From contig WTXI01000096.1 in assembly GCA_022376515.1 (NCBI GenBank), positions 62,001 through 126,000 on the forward strand: DNA of 64,000 bases. The letters run 5' to 3'. Under the pieces are notes generated by a model. That model had not been told where the DNA came from. It saw only the letters and a program-made list of their open reading frames with translations, and made no database searches. The translations under genes and the position numbers were made by a program. Positions within the stretch are counted from its first letter, which is position 1. Every line of letters starts with the position of its first letter. Positions 37,955-50,868 of this stretch are shown here, one piece after another. Source of the DNA: Lactifluus volemus. Its lineage: Eukaryota > Basidiomycota > Agaricomycetes > Russulales > Russulaceae.

Positions 37955-40900
37955 GATGGGCGCCGGGTTTCCAGCCGTGAACGAGTGTTTCTGACTGAAG
38001 GTCTTAAAGGTCAGCGTCACACACGTGAACAATCCGGGAAGTGTTACTAACTTGTGCCAAAAAGGGCTGAAATCGCGGACAATCAGGCCGAGCTGGTCAT
38101 ACGAGGGTAGTTGTGAGACAAGAAAAGAGAGAATACAGATACGCTACGGTAAGCAATCGATCATGGAGGGGTGTTTCGTCAACTGCCTCCGGACAACAAA
38201 CTTATCAGAGGTGTTGCCAATGCGTGGGAATGAGAACGTAGTCTCATCCCGTCCACGTCCAAAATCGTGACATCTACAGAAAGCAACCTCAAACGAACTC
38301 ACCCCAGGTACGGACACGATTCGCCTTATTTAAACTGGAAGAAGGAGGTTGTGAAACCAACGAAGATGATGTTCAAGCCGCGCGACGTGGCAGCTCAAGA
38401 TGCGGGAAGTTTACACAACTCACAAGAACAACGTGATAACTCCGGCTTCCGTAGGGTTAAGTTCGAAAAATAAGGCGAGGCAACACGGGATAAGCAAAAA
38501 CGCCAATACTATAGTGGATAGCTCTGCTTGACAAACGTGGGCAACTTGAATTATCCCGCCATTTCGTGAACTGATTTGTGGGAAATCTTTCGTCATCTTC
38601 TCACTGGAACGGGTGCGCTTCTGAGAGAAGCAAAATATCCGTGTGCTTCAGGTGTTGACCCGAAGCTGCACGCACTCCACAGTAATGCTAGGATCTGCGT
38701 AATAGGGTGGGGGCCCCCGTGACCTTCATCAACTCGTTGCACCTCAAATGACGGAATCACAGCGAGCCATTCCAAATCGAGCGTCCTCATGGGGACTTTT
38801 CATCAGTAACTTCACAAACATTTACGAGAAGTGATCCGAGACGCCCTGTAAAGACATTAGTCAATCTTTTTGACAACGAGGACCCATAAAAGGCAACAGA
38901 TCTCACCAATAAGCTTTTCCAAGGTCCGGCAGACTCCGGCTCGGAACTTCGAATGCTCACATGGCCGCGCGATATCGAAGCTAAAAAAATTTCGTTTTAT
39001 CGTACGTTAGATTGTTATGTGATGAAGTGCAACCGGCAACAGGTAATATGCAAAAGTAAAATAAATGACAACTAAATTGAGGTGGCGTGTGTGCAGAGAA
39101 AGCGAGAGAACGAGGGCGTGGCACGAGAGGGCATGGCGCGAGGGGCTACCAGCGTCGTCAAGCGTATTTCCTACTCTATCCCGGTCTGGGGGGATTGATG
39201 TTGAATACAAGGCGAGAGATACCCAAAGAGTGTGACGACTAAGCTGTCCAGGATAACGAAGTCAGGCAGGCAGCGCTCTTGGACTGGACGATTCTTGAGT
39301 CAGAATCTCAGGTGGGCCACTGGCCTCGTCCGCCACCGACAGTAGGAAGCCAGATACCTTGATGCTCCCACAGAAAAAACAAGCTACTATAAGGGAATGG
39401 ACTGTCCTCAAGTGACCGAGCAAAGAGATCAGGCGCTCTAATCCAGAGCCAGGTAGGAAAGTACCTACACTTGAAATCCTTCTCTGCCTGCGCAAAGAAG
39501 AATTGTGAAGCACAGAGACTAGAACAGCCATCCGTGGTATCGATGACGCCGGCTTCTCAACGCGACAAAGTTGTGGCCTGAGGATGGGCGAGCGATGGAA
39601 GATGCCGTGCTCCAATTGATAGACCACGGGAATGTATCGAGAAGAGAAGCTCAAGAACTATAAATAACATGACCATGAGGGTGAAGACCACGCTGCTACG
39701 GCAGAGGGCATCACCAAACACCTCTCCGGATGATTTTAGATCTTCATTCGGGCCATAGCGCAGATGGGGATCAAAGGAATGCGTCATGAAAGAGTACAAT
39801 TGAGTGAACTGCGTCCAACAACGGGGGACCATAATAAGATGTTCCTTAGGCACGCTTAAGGACGCAGCACGAAATAATATCAAGGAATGGAATGGAAGAC
39901 CTATCCAAGGGAAGCATCGGCCGCTGTATGTGCTGTATGTGGTACGCCATCACTCCTGAACTGTTCAAGAATGAATGCAACACTGTGAGGTGCACGCGGG
40001 ACCGGCAACGATTAGAACAGAAACTCTAACCTAGCGAAGGTCATTATATTCATACGAGGGTGGCCAAACGAGTATCAGACCGTGGCCCATTGCCGCCCAA
40101 AGCAGCAAGAGCCTGATCCCAATACATTCCGGAACGCGGCCCGGCATTCACTTCGCCAAATTTCAAGTGGGATTTAAGACTTGCCAACCCCCCGAGGTTC
40201 CACGGCTAGAGGGTGTATCCACTGTGCTCTCGTCGTAGCATGAGGGAAAGCCGGCACGGTTGGGCACATAATATGGTCGTTCTATGCCGAAAAAATAGCC
40301 GTCATCCATAATAGTCGGGATTCATTCCTGACAAACAGATAGCGCGGTGTTGTACTGTACTCTGTTGGGTACACTTTATCTGAAATCGTTTGTGAATGAG
40401 AATGAACAAGCGCCAAATTGTCAAGGGTGAGATATCGTGTTGGTACTGTCGCGTACCATCGGCCATCGGCCATCGATTACGATTACTGTAATTACCGACG
40501 GTGTGGCGCTCTTCACTTATCTGTATTCAGTAGTCAACATGCGCGCAGGAACGGAAGGCTTACGTTTCCTACGGCATGCCAAGTTCGTCCTCGGCCAAAG
40601 GTTAATGTAGATGACACAGGCGATTACCAGGATGCTGACATCCCCACAAGGGTCTCTCCACGCACTGATGTGGGACAGAGCGTGACTCTTCTGCTCAACG
40701 AAAGTATGCAGCACGTAGCCATAAACACTACCATCATCCCTTCCAGGCGTCTCTTTGAGGAGGCTGTGTACAAGGACCTCGCCATCAACATGGTAAGATG
40801 TGGTGAGGCCGGATGATCGCCGTGACTTGCATAAATTGTATGGCATTCTTCCCTGAGCTGTCACAGTTCCACCAATATCGGAGGCGAAGAGAGGACACGG

Positions 40901-43573
40901 GGGCGGTGAGCCAATAAGGATACAAACTCTGAATATAATTGGACCATAGTCAAGCAGGTGGCTGTCTACTAACCTCTGTCTTCTGCTTGCATACTCACTC
41001 CGTTGTTGGCCATGATCGCCCAGGAGAACTCAGCGCCATTGAGCAGCTACACCGTGAACGTTCGATGCGTTCAAGTCATTCGGGTGTGTTCCTATTTCAG
41101 CCTCACCGTCAAAGGAGTGTTCAAACAAACGACTTGAACAAGCCGAGCTCGCACCCTTATTTCGACGATATCGTGGTATGGCTAAAAGAAGTCTTGGCTT
41201 TCAGATGAATTGACGCGTCCTTCGCCTATATGTTGTCAGGAAACCGCGCAGAGGCGAGTTATGCTCGCGCAACTGAGCACGGACGAATCCAGGCCAAATA
41301 GCAGGGAACAATGGTTCGTCTGTCTGTTTCGTTGAGCTATTCCGGAGGTTCTTCAAGTTAACGAATCGCTTGATGATTGTTTCCGGGGTTATGGTCATTT
41401 CTAGGCTCCGGACTTACACGTTCGTACCCTTCTGAACAGACGAGAGAAATTGGGCTGATTTGTGTGTAGAGACAAACTGTGTGCGCTGGGGATTGATGTA
41501 AGACAAAGATTCGCGTCCTCTGGATCCGCGCTCCCAACCATGGCTGACGGCATATTTTACAAGATGGAGGACGGGGAGGTTGCAGACGTAGAAAACCCTT
41601 CAGTAGAGAGAACGGTCACCGATGTGTGTTCTACGTGCTCTATATTCATTATTTGGTGTCCCAAGAGCATTTCTATAGGTCGTGGTGCGCGTCTTGACAT
41701 CCGCAGGATGGAATGTGAGCATTCATTTAAAGGCCTATTCATTCCTAACCGACTGATCTAGCACCAGACCGAGGTGACGGGGCTTGTCAAGTTGGCGTTC
41801 GATTCCCTCAAGAATGGCGAGGACCAGGCGGCGATAGACGCCTTCAGTCGCCAGAATGTTGGGGGCGCTACAGCTGCTTTCGAGGTTGGGCGTGACCAAG
41901 TTTTCGTTTGATTTCGCCGCAGCGCTCACAGGGATCATGTTCCATGGCTCCCCCAGGTTCAGACCTTGTCCGCGGAGAATAGTGGTGACGTACGTTTCAG
42001 AATTCTCGTCCCAAACAATCTCCGCAATGTCCATGACTTGGTCAATTGACAGCTAAAGATACGTACGTGACTCCTGCGTTTTTTCCCAGTTAATTTATAT
42101 TGAGATTATCTGCGCAGGTTCGTGTTGGTTTTCCTTGGGTGGGTAACGCCATTAGTTCCCACCTATGTTATTAAAGTCATGATTGCCTGGGCCAAGCCTC
42201 TCCGAAACTGCCCCCGAGATATTTTCTCTCTTAACCCCTTGTCTGAGGGCTTTTCACTACAGTATCGTGCGCATTTGGTCTCTATCCAGTGGAGAAAACT
42301 GACAAACCAGACGCACATATTTGAAGGAATCAGCTCTGGTACATGTAGGTTATGCATTTTATTTAGCACAGCGGCTAAAACCATGCTCGTTGGTGATCAG
42401 TGGAGAGGGACTTTGCGGATCGAACGACGAGGGTGATCGTGGAGAAGGCAGCACCATTTTATGCGGTACGCCTCCATACTTTATCGGGAATCTGAAGGGA
42501 CGTCTCAAGGCGTGTTGAGTAGAGAAACGTCCGCAAGTTAAACTAATGAAAAAATGAGCGTACATTCGACACGTCATGATCAAGGATTGAATCGGATAGA
42601 GATCCATAAAGGCAATCACCACCTGGCACTTGACGTTATTGTAATGCAGCCTTACGCTTTAAATTGCCAGTAGGTAGAAAGACTGATGCTAAATCTGGCA
42701 TTGTTGCAAATATAAATGATGTTGTGGGGAAGATCTATGGCACGTGACACAGTACGCGGCCCGGCGTATTGCATCAGGCTCCTTTCTCTTTTCCCCCTCT
42801 ATTTCAATCGCTATTGACATTCCCAGGTCATCCCGAATCCATACGTCAAGTCTCTCGCTCCCAGTATCTCTGCTGATAACCATTCATTACGCCCCAGAGT
42901 CGGATCCTCAAATCTCCGGAACTGAATATAGTTTGTCAGCCGCGCTCCAGTCTGAGAATTTTTCTGTTCTGCTTCTGTGACCTACCGGTGAGGACTTGGT
43001 AGACGTGGGGAATCGTCTGGAATGGATGGGAATGTCGACGCTTTGTGAGAAATGTTGTATCGTTTTTTCTATTCTAATGGGTCTCCTGCATCGCGTACAC
43101 CCCTCTCTCAGGATCGTATTATAGTATCTCTTTACGCAAAAAGGACCATGAGGAAAGATATCATTGTTAGAAGGCAGGAAAATAGCCTGTGAGCCTTAGT
43201 ACGGTCCGTCTGTTTCTAGTCGTTGCCTGTGCGCCTGGACTGAAGGACTCCATTGGATGTCCAGCATGTCTGAAACGCTGGATTCCGATGGAGCTCGTCA
43301 TACGGTCTGTAAAAATAAAGTGATAACAACCCCACAGGTGGCATGCATCAAACGTGCAATAATTGGAGAATTATTCTTCCAGGGTTGACAAGTGCACTTG
43401 CATGTGCCGAGATTGATTGTCAATCTATCAGTCCTGCCAGACATCGATCATCATCGCGTAGTCTCTATGTTCTAATATGTGTCACAACAACATTTCGGAT
43501 AGCATAATAACAATATGGGATACCAAATAAAGTGGAGTAGTAGTATGCAATGATGGCAGGTGTCTATAAGTCT
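37955..43573. other. 5.6 kb without a recognised gene
   Basis: Frames of 60-132 codons lie on both strands. Slightly more protein-like are 39557-39883 (minus, hydrophobic segment MVMLFIVLELLF), 40418-40816 (plus) and 41735-42034 (minus, with VYRRLVLAILEGIERQL). None could be extended by convincing splice sites or named. They may be exons of unrecognised genes. No repeats or mobile-element ends were seen. Confidence 0.4.
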
Positions 43574-44857
43574 TTAAGCTGCCTTGATCTTGGCCACAAG
43601 AGTCAGAATGATATCAATAAGGGCCTTCCCGATCCGTATCTCTTTTCGAATAAAGTCATTGGCAACGATACCGCGTTGCGCCCAAGCGTCGACCATACCC
43701 AATCCCCAAATCAGCTGCCAGCCGACCGTCCAGATCGTGCCAAGAACGCCCGATACTTCCTTGCCGTCCACCGTTTCCATTGACGCTCCAAGATGGTGGC
43801 GAGACCGACCATGATGAAGAAACCGCCCGTGTGCGCGATCTCGATACCGCCCCGAAGGCCCCAAAGCCCCAACACGTGCATAACGGCGGAGACGAGATAG
43901 GCGCCCATGACTGAGCCGTACCAACCGGCGAGCTTGCCGCCCGGGCGCGAACCGTACACCACGAAGAGGTGGCGGAAAAACTGGTGCCACCGTTTTCCCC
44001 AAAATTCGGTCACGGAGGTGGACAGCCAGGGTCGATTGGCGATGCGGGGCCACTGCTCTGCGGACTGGCCAAGCACGATCTGGCCAAAGAGCGAGCAAAC
44101 GAGGTAGGTGATGTCGACGGCGGAGTAGATCACCATCATGCCGCAGAGGGAGATGCAGGACGCGTGGAGAAGACGGGGAGCAGGTCGAGGGTCTCGTCAA
44201 AGATGGTGTCACCTCGAGACTGTACGTGGAAGGACGGAGGAGTTGCACGAGGTAGTGCGCGGCATCCAACGTGGTGATCTTGATCAACAGCTTGAAAAAC
44301 TGCTGGGGAATCGATGGTGGCGGGTTCGGATCGCGAGGGAAAGGGTCTGATGACCAGGACCATCCAAGACCGCGGTGGTTAAGAGGAGGTCAGAAGCGTC
44401 AACGAGGACGTTGTAACATTAACGGTCGTTCCTTGAGAGGTTCTCCTTGCTTCGGAGTCTCGTATCGCCTGATGGGTTTTTGACGATAAAGGTCCACTCG
44501 AAGATTTCATCGCTATGGCCCACATAGCCAACTAATAAAACAGATAGGCAAAGGGCAAAACTCTGGCCAAGACAAGACGCACGACAAACAGAATGTTCAA
44601 ATGAGATATGCGCAATGGGTTTGCAGCAACGCCAAGGGTGTCGGCGAATATTGCGCGATATCGAGTGTCACCGCAGAGGTCCATGCAACCAGAGTGTGAT
44701 AGGTAACAGGGCGACGCGGAGCCAGAATGTACCAGGAAGCATAACCATGATGGCATGCGCATAGTAGCATAACATGACAGGAGCGACGTCGTTAATGTGA
44801 GGGGTCTGCGAAGGCTTGCGTCCGGTAGGATGTATGAAGGACCCCTTTCCATTTTAC
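43574..44857 (-). pseudogene. Wax-synthase-like MBOAT acyltransferase with many frame breaks
   Basis: Minus-strand pieces line up in family order: INDVAPVMLCYYAHAIMVMLP and WTSAVTLDIAQYSP; then NVLVDASDLLLTT; KLLIKITTLDAAHYLVQLL; GDTIFDETLDLLP; then the core VTEFWGKRWHQFFRHLFVVYG with the catalytic-type His; a hydrophobic SVMGAYLVSAVMHVLGLW; and the C-terminus QLIWGLGMVDAWAQRGI. The family consists of multipass ER-membrane enzymes joining acyl groups to alcohols or terpenoids. At least six joints need one extra base, for example in the ACGGCAAGG, CTCCCCGTC and TTGCATGG contexts. Every break found is a missing base. The gene is therefore either decayed or poorly sequenced; the product type is clear. 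Confidence 0.7.
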
Positions 44858-46309
44858 TGATTCTTGTCAGTTCGTGGGCACGGTTAGATTGGGGAGGATG
44901 GGTGGACTCGTGAAATGAATGATTTCGAGGCTGGGATGGTCAATGTCAATAATACTGGGGGCAGGGCGGTACTTGATGGGGTTGGGGTCCTTGGGGAGGT
45001 GTATGGTGGGTTGGGGAGGTGTATTTGGGGTAGAGATCCCTCCCATCGCAGTTTAGTGAGGGCTCAGTTTGTGATGTCATTCTCAGCAAGTTCCGGCGGC
45101 TTTCGGATAATTCAATGGGTCACGGTCCCATTGACTATCCGGATTAATCACAATATCGTGACTGATCTCCGTGAGGAGGGGACCCTGAATTCGAACCGCC
45201 ACCCGTAGTTGTTTTCTGGTTTCCCATCTTGTTGCAGCCGCGGCTGAGATCCCGGGCTTAGCGCTCACTACCGCGGATCTCAGTCATGTGACTGGAATCG
45301 ACCCCCATCCAGATGATTGGGATTTACATCTCTCCTTTTCCCACTTCTGGGGCAGCCCTTGCGAGCGCCTACTCTCATTCGGGGCTTATGTCGTATCTCC
45401 GGAAGGAGAGAGACCCGGATTCTTACCAGAAATGTGAGGGCGCCGCCATACTTGAACTTTGAATTGCGTACCTTGATACCAACCACAAAACCATTTAATG
45501 GTTTCGCACAAAATGTTTTGGCGAGTCCCCGTTCGTGCATCCCGTCGTGCCCACGTCATCGTACCAACTACATCGGCATCTGCAGTACCGGCGCATTCCC
45601 GAGTCTTGGCTGCAAGGTTGCCAGTTACCTCATTAGCGATACCACCATTGATGGAGCTCTGTTGTGTGAGTGAAGAGAAAGGAAAACAAAATTTGGCAGT
45701 CGAAAGTTGTGAGTGCACAATGTCGAGTAGCTGAATGACGGGTAGTAACTTGGGGGTGCGCGGCACTACTAAGTGCATGTTGACAGGTGTAAATGTGTGA
45801 CGAAAAGTTCAGCCTCAAATTTGCACAATTATGATCGGTCCCTAAGCCATCACACATTGCCTCTGAACGTTGTTGTGCGGGTGAAAACTTCATTACGCGG
45901 GATTCGACCCTACCCAGTGATAAAAACAAATCCTGTGTTGGTTACTGTTATCCCCTCCGAGGCTGCAAGTGATGCTAAGACTGAGCGAGTCTGTTTTCCA
46001 GTTGGCTGTTTCGTTTGTGATTTTTACCTCCCTCATCAGAAAGAAACAATGGGATTCAGCCTTCGTCGTGATCGTCTCGTGCCTTTTGTTCAGAATTAAC
46101 GCACAGTACGGTCGCAGGACGACGTCCAGGACGGTACGTGCGGAGTCTGCTTGTAACATGATACATTCATGTGAAATGTCGATCGTACATCGGATTCGTT
46201 AAACGAGAGTCCATCTCAAAATAACGAGCTACCCTAGGATGTGAACATCGAAAGACGAAATCCCAAGTTCATCATTTTGACTGGTCTACACGAAGATGGA
46301 GCAATAGTT
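44858..46309. other. Intergenic; palindrome cluster, no supported gene
   Basis: About 44970-45035 has tandem GGTTGGGGAGGTGTAT-like repeats. About 45110-45300 contains several inverted repeats. 45300-46200 has overlapping frames of up to 130 codons without motifs. Confidence 0.4.
45110..45300. repeat. Cluster of short inverted repeats
   Basis: TCAATGGG...CCCATTGA (about 45113-45135), CTGAGATCC...GGATCTCAG (about 45244-45283) and CAGTCATGTGACTG (about 45281-45294) lie within 190 bases. They could form nested or cruciform structures. No terminal repeats with a target-site duplication were found. Confidence 0.55.
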
Positions 46310-48184
46310 TTAATACATCGACCAATTCGACGAAACGACCGACGGACGTACCCTCAAACCCAAAATCCTCTCCTCGTCGATCAGGACCCCCTCGTAATGG
46401 TATTTGTTGCAAGTGACGGTCTCGACATAGGGCAATGCGGACCGCACGTCCTCCTTGAACGCCGAGCCCGCCGGGAGCACGCTTTCCTCCACAGTGAGGG
46501 CCATCCAATTCCCATTTGGGAGTGGGTCAGCCCAGTTGCGATGCTGTGGTTGACCCTTCGCAACTGCACGTGCACGTGCAGCACGCACAGTGTACGGATT
46601 GAAGTCACGGACTATAATCGGCGTCGGCACGGTATCTTCCATCGCGACCGCGCGCTGACCAGCCGTCGTCGTTATCCAACGCACCGACGCAGGATCGCTC
46701 TCGAACCAACGCGTCGCTGCGACGCCCCAAGTGGACCACGGCACCTCCACGGGTGCGGAAACGGACTTGCCAGAGGAGACTACGCGGAAGGGTTCGGAGG
46801 CGCGCTGCGCCGCGGGTATGTGTGCCAGGAGCGCGTGGCGGTGCACGATAAAGGAGAATGGGCGCGTGTCTGGGAAACCAAAGACGCCCATGGCCACGTC
46901 TAGATGCTCGATCACGACGTTGAAGAGGATGACCGCGTCCTCGGCGTTGTCGCGGAATGGACGGTGAGAGGGAGCTTGGATGGCGAGTGGACCGCACCCG
47001 GTGGGATTCGGTTCGGCGCGGCAACCGAAACGGACGATGGAGGCGCGCTGGGTGAGTGGGGGGAGGCCGAGCTTGCAGAGAGGAACGAGACGTGGCGGAG
47101 TCATTTCGTCATTCTCATCGATCGTGATCTTGACCAGTTCGAGCGCATTTACGATCAGATTGGGAATGACGAGTATGTCTTGCGTGAGGAAACTGAAGTA
47201 GGCATAGGCGCCCCATTCGGGGTACGGAAGCTGGACACAACGTTTTGAATGACAAGGGTGGGACGCGATCTTACTAGTAGCGACTCACACAGTGCACGTC
47301 TCCCTTTTTCCAGTGCACCAGGAAAAACATATCCTGGTACTCGCTTCGTGCCCATGGAAATGTGATGAGGAGTACAAGAAATTCACCGACAATCTCGATC
47401 ATGACATGGCATTGGCCAAACGGGAACGATTTCCTAGCAATGAAAATGACGGGTTTCTCGGCAAGAGGATGGGGCTGGCCAGTTGCAAAACTGAGTAATC
47501 GTATTTCCAACGTCAGATGACTGTCAACCAAAGGTTCCAAGTCCATCTTCTCTTTACTAGACTGAAAATAATCTGCGAAATGATAAGAAAAGTAGAAAAT
47601 ACGCACATGGTCAAAGCCGCAATAAGGTCGTGCTCGTGCACGGCCATGCCAACGTCCAAGATCTGGACTCCAAGATCGAGCTTTACCCACTTCAATATTT
47701 GATCCTGCGTGTCCGAGAGAGATGGAAGAGGGATGTAGGAGTACCCAGCGGTTGGTCGACGACTGGTGCCATGGAGCCTCGTACCGAGCAAAAACGCGCC
47801 GCCGGTAAAGTCGTAGATGCTGGTCGAATGGAACGGGACGGTGATCCGAATGGATTTACGAAAATCGAGCGCCTCCCAAGCTTCCTCCCGCTTCTCCAGG
47901 AGATCAAGGCGCTCTGGATAAGATAGTCCTGGACGTACGTCGTCGGTCACTCCAAAACGTTCCATTTGGACGAGATAACGGAGGGCGGAATTGTTACAAA
48001 TTATGTCGTATAACATACGACATGTACACCTGCAGGATATAACATCATGAGCCGACAGATATGATAGAATATGGCTTATGATCTCTGATGGAACATCGAG
48101 GAACGAATTTAAAGCCGTCATCTCTGCCGTGCGGGTCAACGCGGTGATCGATCGTCGAAATGTCAACTTTGCTGACGTCATCAT
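46310..48184 (-). CDS. F-box protein, second subfamily (member 2)
   Basis: Three exons on the minus strand: 48184-47607, 47556-47289 and 47230-46310, giving about 588 aa (567 if the ATG at 48121 is used; that one puts the F-box at residue 4, as in its paralog). Introns are 50 and 58 nt, with GTGCGT and GTGAGT donors. The F-box reads FLDVPSEIISHILSYLSAHDVISCRCTCRML. Middle motifs LLSFATGQPHPLAEKP and FFLVHWKKGDVHC match the pattern of the 36544-37954 gene. The C-terminus has PYVETVTC and GVLIDEERILGLRVRP, which resembles the LPYCHTIP and DDILADDEHVVGI of the first subfamily. No frame break. It is divergent from, and only about 70 bases away from, the NLR fragment at 48254. Confidence 0.8.
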
Positions 48185-48253
48185 TGAGCACTTTCAAACT
48201 CCGAAAGCACGTGTCCACGAAGATACATCACTACAGCAACGTCCTCAACCGGA

Positions 48254-49056
48254 ATGGAGCCAGGTCACTGGTACGTATCTTTATGATCTTGCTCTGATAA
48301 GTACTGAATTATTTCCCCACCAGTCCTTAGAGCGTACAACCTTCCCCGTGTCAAGACCTTTTTTGGCAAAGGAGCCCACTGTGACTACGGAGAGAGAAAA
48401 TGGCGAACACGATCTGTGCGGAGCGTAGCGTAAATCGTGGAATGGAACAAGAGCCTCGGAATGTTGTGAGTAATGCACATTCTTATCTCTAGGTACAACT
48501 AAGTCTCCTGCAGTACTGTCCAGCCACTCCCTCGTATCACAGTATCCCTCTATGCGGAAAAGGCTGGATTACGCGGAAAGACATCCTTATGGAAGGCAGG
48601 ATACAGCCTGCGAAAGCGGTTCGTCCTCGTATCTACATGTATCTGGCTGAGTGCCGTACTTGAAGAACTTGATATTTTTTTTCGGCAGGACTGGCGGACA
48701 TTCTGGACATCGAAAAAAGCTCGTCGCACTCTCGTTGACGATCACCGTATCGCAAATGCGAGTCCCTCCCAACTACGTAATCAACATGCCGAACTCTACT
48801 TCTGACTTAGGCGACCGATGAATCAAGTACTGCAGGTCCTACAACCAACTCAACAGTGATGTCATGAAGCATGGCCGCTACCCCCCTCTATCCTCTCTAT
48901 CGCAAGGTGGTACTCCTATGCAACCCCATGGCGGACAGCCAGATGTCACGTAGTCTCGATCGCGCTGAGGAAGCTATGGATGCGATGAAATCCTGGAAGA
49001 CCGCAGTTTCTGTTATCAAGCAGGTGATGGACCATGTCAGTCCAATCGTAGTCTGA
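48254..49056 (+). pseudogene. NLR N-terminal fragment (C2-like plus helical exon)
   Basis: It begins at an ATG near 48254 with the CCAGGTCACTG|GTACGT first exon-intron border; the intron ends at CCACCAG (48323). Broken C2-like exons and the linker follow, then the helical exon (LDRAEEAMDAMKSWKTAV and IIKQVMD-type, here VIKQVMDHVSPIV), stopping at about 49052. No following helical, NACHT or WD40 exons. Frames are broken at several places. The 3' edge joins a dispersed repeat shared with 57415-57650. Confidence 0.7.
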
Positions 49057-49310
49057 GCAAGCGCACGGCAAGATAGAGGGCTGATCTCTACCGAATTCCG
49101 CCGTATCATCAACAACAACAATGACACGAGTATATGCCGGGAGAAGGCACCATACCAGACGTACTGACGCGCTTCATACGGAGCACATTCCAGTCAATGT
49201 AGCGCAACGCGATGGAGCGGCGAATCTCGGCTTTGTTCTTGCCTTGCAAACTGGGGCTGGTATTTGTCAACCTGTCAAGTGCGAATCTGACGCACCCACG
49301 CATCGGCATG
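49057..49310. repeat. Dispersed repeat, copy 1
   Basis: About 250 bases resemble 57415-57650, including GCCGTATCATCAAC, TACCAGACGTA and CTGACGCGCTTC, and a minus-strand peptide ALRYIDWNVLR (ALRYIDWNLLR in copy 2). The protein-level match suggests the repeat derives from a coding sequence. Family not recognised. Confidence 0.6.
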
Positions 49311-50868
49311 TCGTGAGCTGGCCGTTTGGTTAACGACTTTGGATGTGAGATAGCTCATCTTTCCGCACAGATGGCCTAGCTAACGAAGGTATATCAGCAA
49401 GGAACAGAAGACGCACCCACCCTAAGCTTGGCGACAACGGTGACCACTTTGGCTAGACCAAAATTGGAACTTGACATTTGGTGGCTGGAAGATCGTTTAT
49501 TATGCAACCCAAGTCTTCAGCTCTGGAAGCACACAAGTAAAACGTTGAATGGTCGTTAATCCGGAGACTCTGGCTCAAAATGCTATGCGTGATGCATTTA
49601 GTACAGAAGTACTCGAAGAAATGGGGGACGGGAGAGGGAGGATACGGCGTGTATCTGACGGGCAATATGTGAGAGAGGTACAGCCGGTATCCTATAGTGT
49701 TTCTCCTGAAGGCATGGGAAAAACCGAAACAAAAAAAGAAAATACGTTACTGCGATACTGGCTACTGAAGCCTGGGGATCAAACTGGTTCTGCTGACCCT
49801 AGTGCAGTACTTCATGCAAGCTTCATGTACCGTACATCGCTGACTTTATTCATGCTGTAACCACTGTACTATTCCACTTCTGGGTTGTCATCGTAAAACA
49901 AGCATAATGTTGAGATTCCCATTCTCACTGTTGTGATGACGGGACAACTCAACGTGACAGACCTTAGTAAGAATCAAGAGTAGTCCCTTTAGACTACCCC
50001 TGTGGTCGTACAGAATATAGGGTGTCGCTCTCAAAGTGCTTCATGCTCGAGGATCATTATTCCTCGAGGGGTCTGTTGACTAGACCTTTCCGATGCATCT
50101 GATCCTCGTCTCTTGCCTCGTCTCGAGGTCCACCATGCACGTCATTATTAGTATGCGTATTCTTGTACTAGACAGCTTTACCATATTTAAGGTACTACGT
50201 GAGAACGATAGGAATATAGACTGACGCAAGGGAAGAATAAGAAAACCAGTTATCAACAACTTGAAGGCTGGGCTGAAGACTTGAAGGTGTCACTGCGTGC
50301 GCACCAGAGTCGTATGGTGAGATAGACAGTGGGTAAGGACCCCATAGGTAGAACGTCGAGATGACGATCAAATACATCATAACCGAATTGGGAGCAGGGC
50401 GGAAGCAATGTGGATGGAGACGCTGAGCCTAAGGTAGCAGAAAGCATCGATGGTCAGCTCTAAAACATGTGACAGCTCAGTTTATTACGTGACGCTGTTA
50501 TCAAAAGTTTTTGTCCGGGGACTCCGGGCCGTCGCGAGGCTCACGGTGAGCGTTCAAACTGCGCTCAGTTCGTTCACGTTTCACACCCAAAACATCACTA
50601 AAACCTCTTTTTTTTTATAAGAATGACAATTAATACAAGCGGCTGTCACACCCCGGGATACATGCACAGACAGGGGTCTGGGCCTTGTGAGTGGCAGGAA
50701 CGACACATGTATTCGATCTCGGGTGCAATCTCGGTTACCTTATCTGATCTAAGCCGCGTGGGTGCAACGAGGCCAGCGCTCACTCTCACGGTCTACTAGT
50801 AGTACCCACCACTCTTTCCCTTGTCTTTCCCCCACTGCTAACCATTACCACACCTCACGTCCTCAAGT
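49311..50868. other. No supported gene
   Basis: One 103-codon frame (49549-49860) has no motif. A G/C segment near 50508-50532 resembles about 13398-13425. A poly-T tract lies near 50611-50618. The right end is the 5' flank of NLR2. Confidence 0.4.

Noticed and set aside
45890..45915. GGGATTCGACCC-like motif as a tRNA B box
   Set aside because: No acceptor stem or A box at the right distance on either strand.
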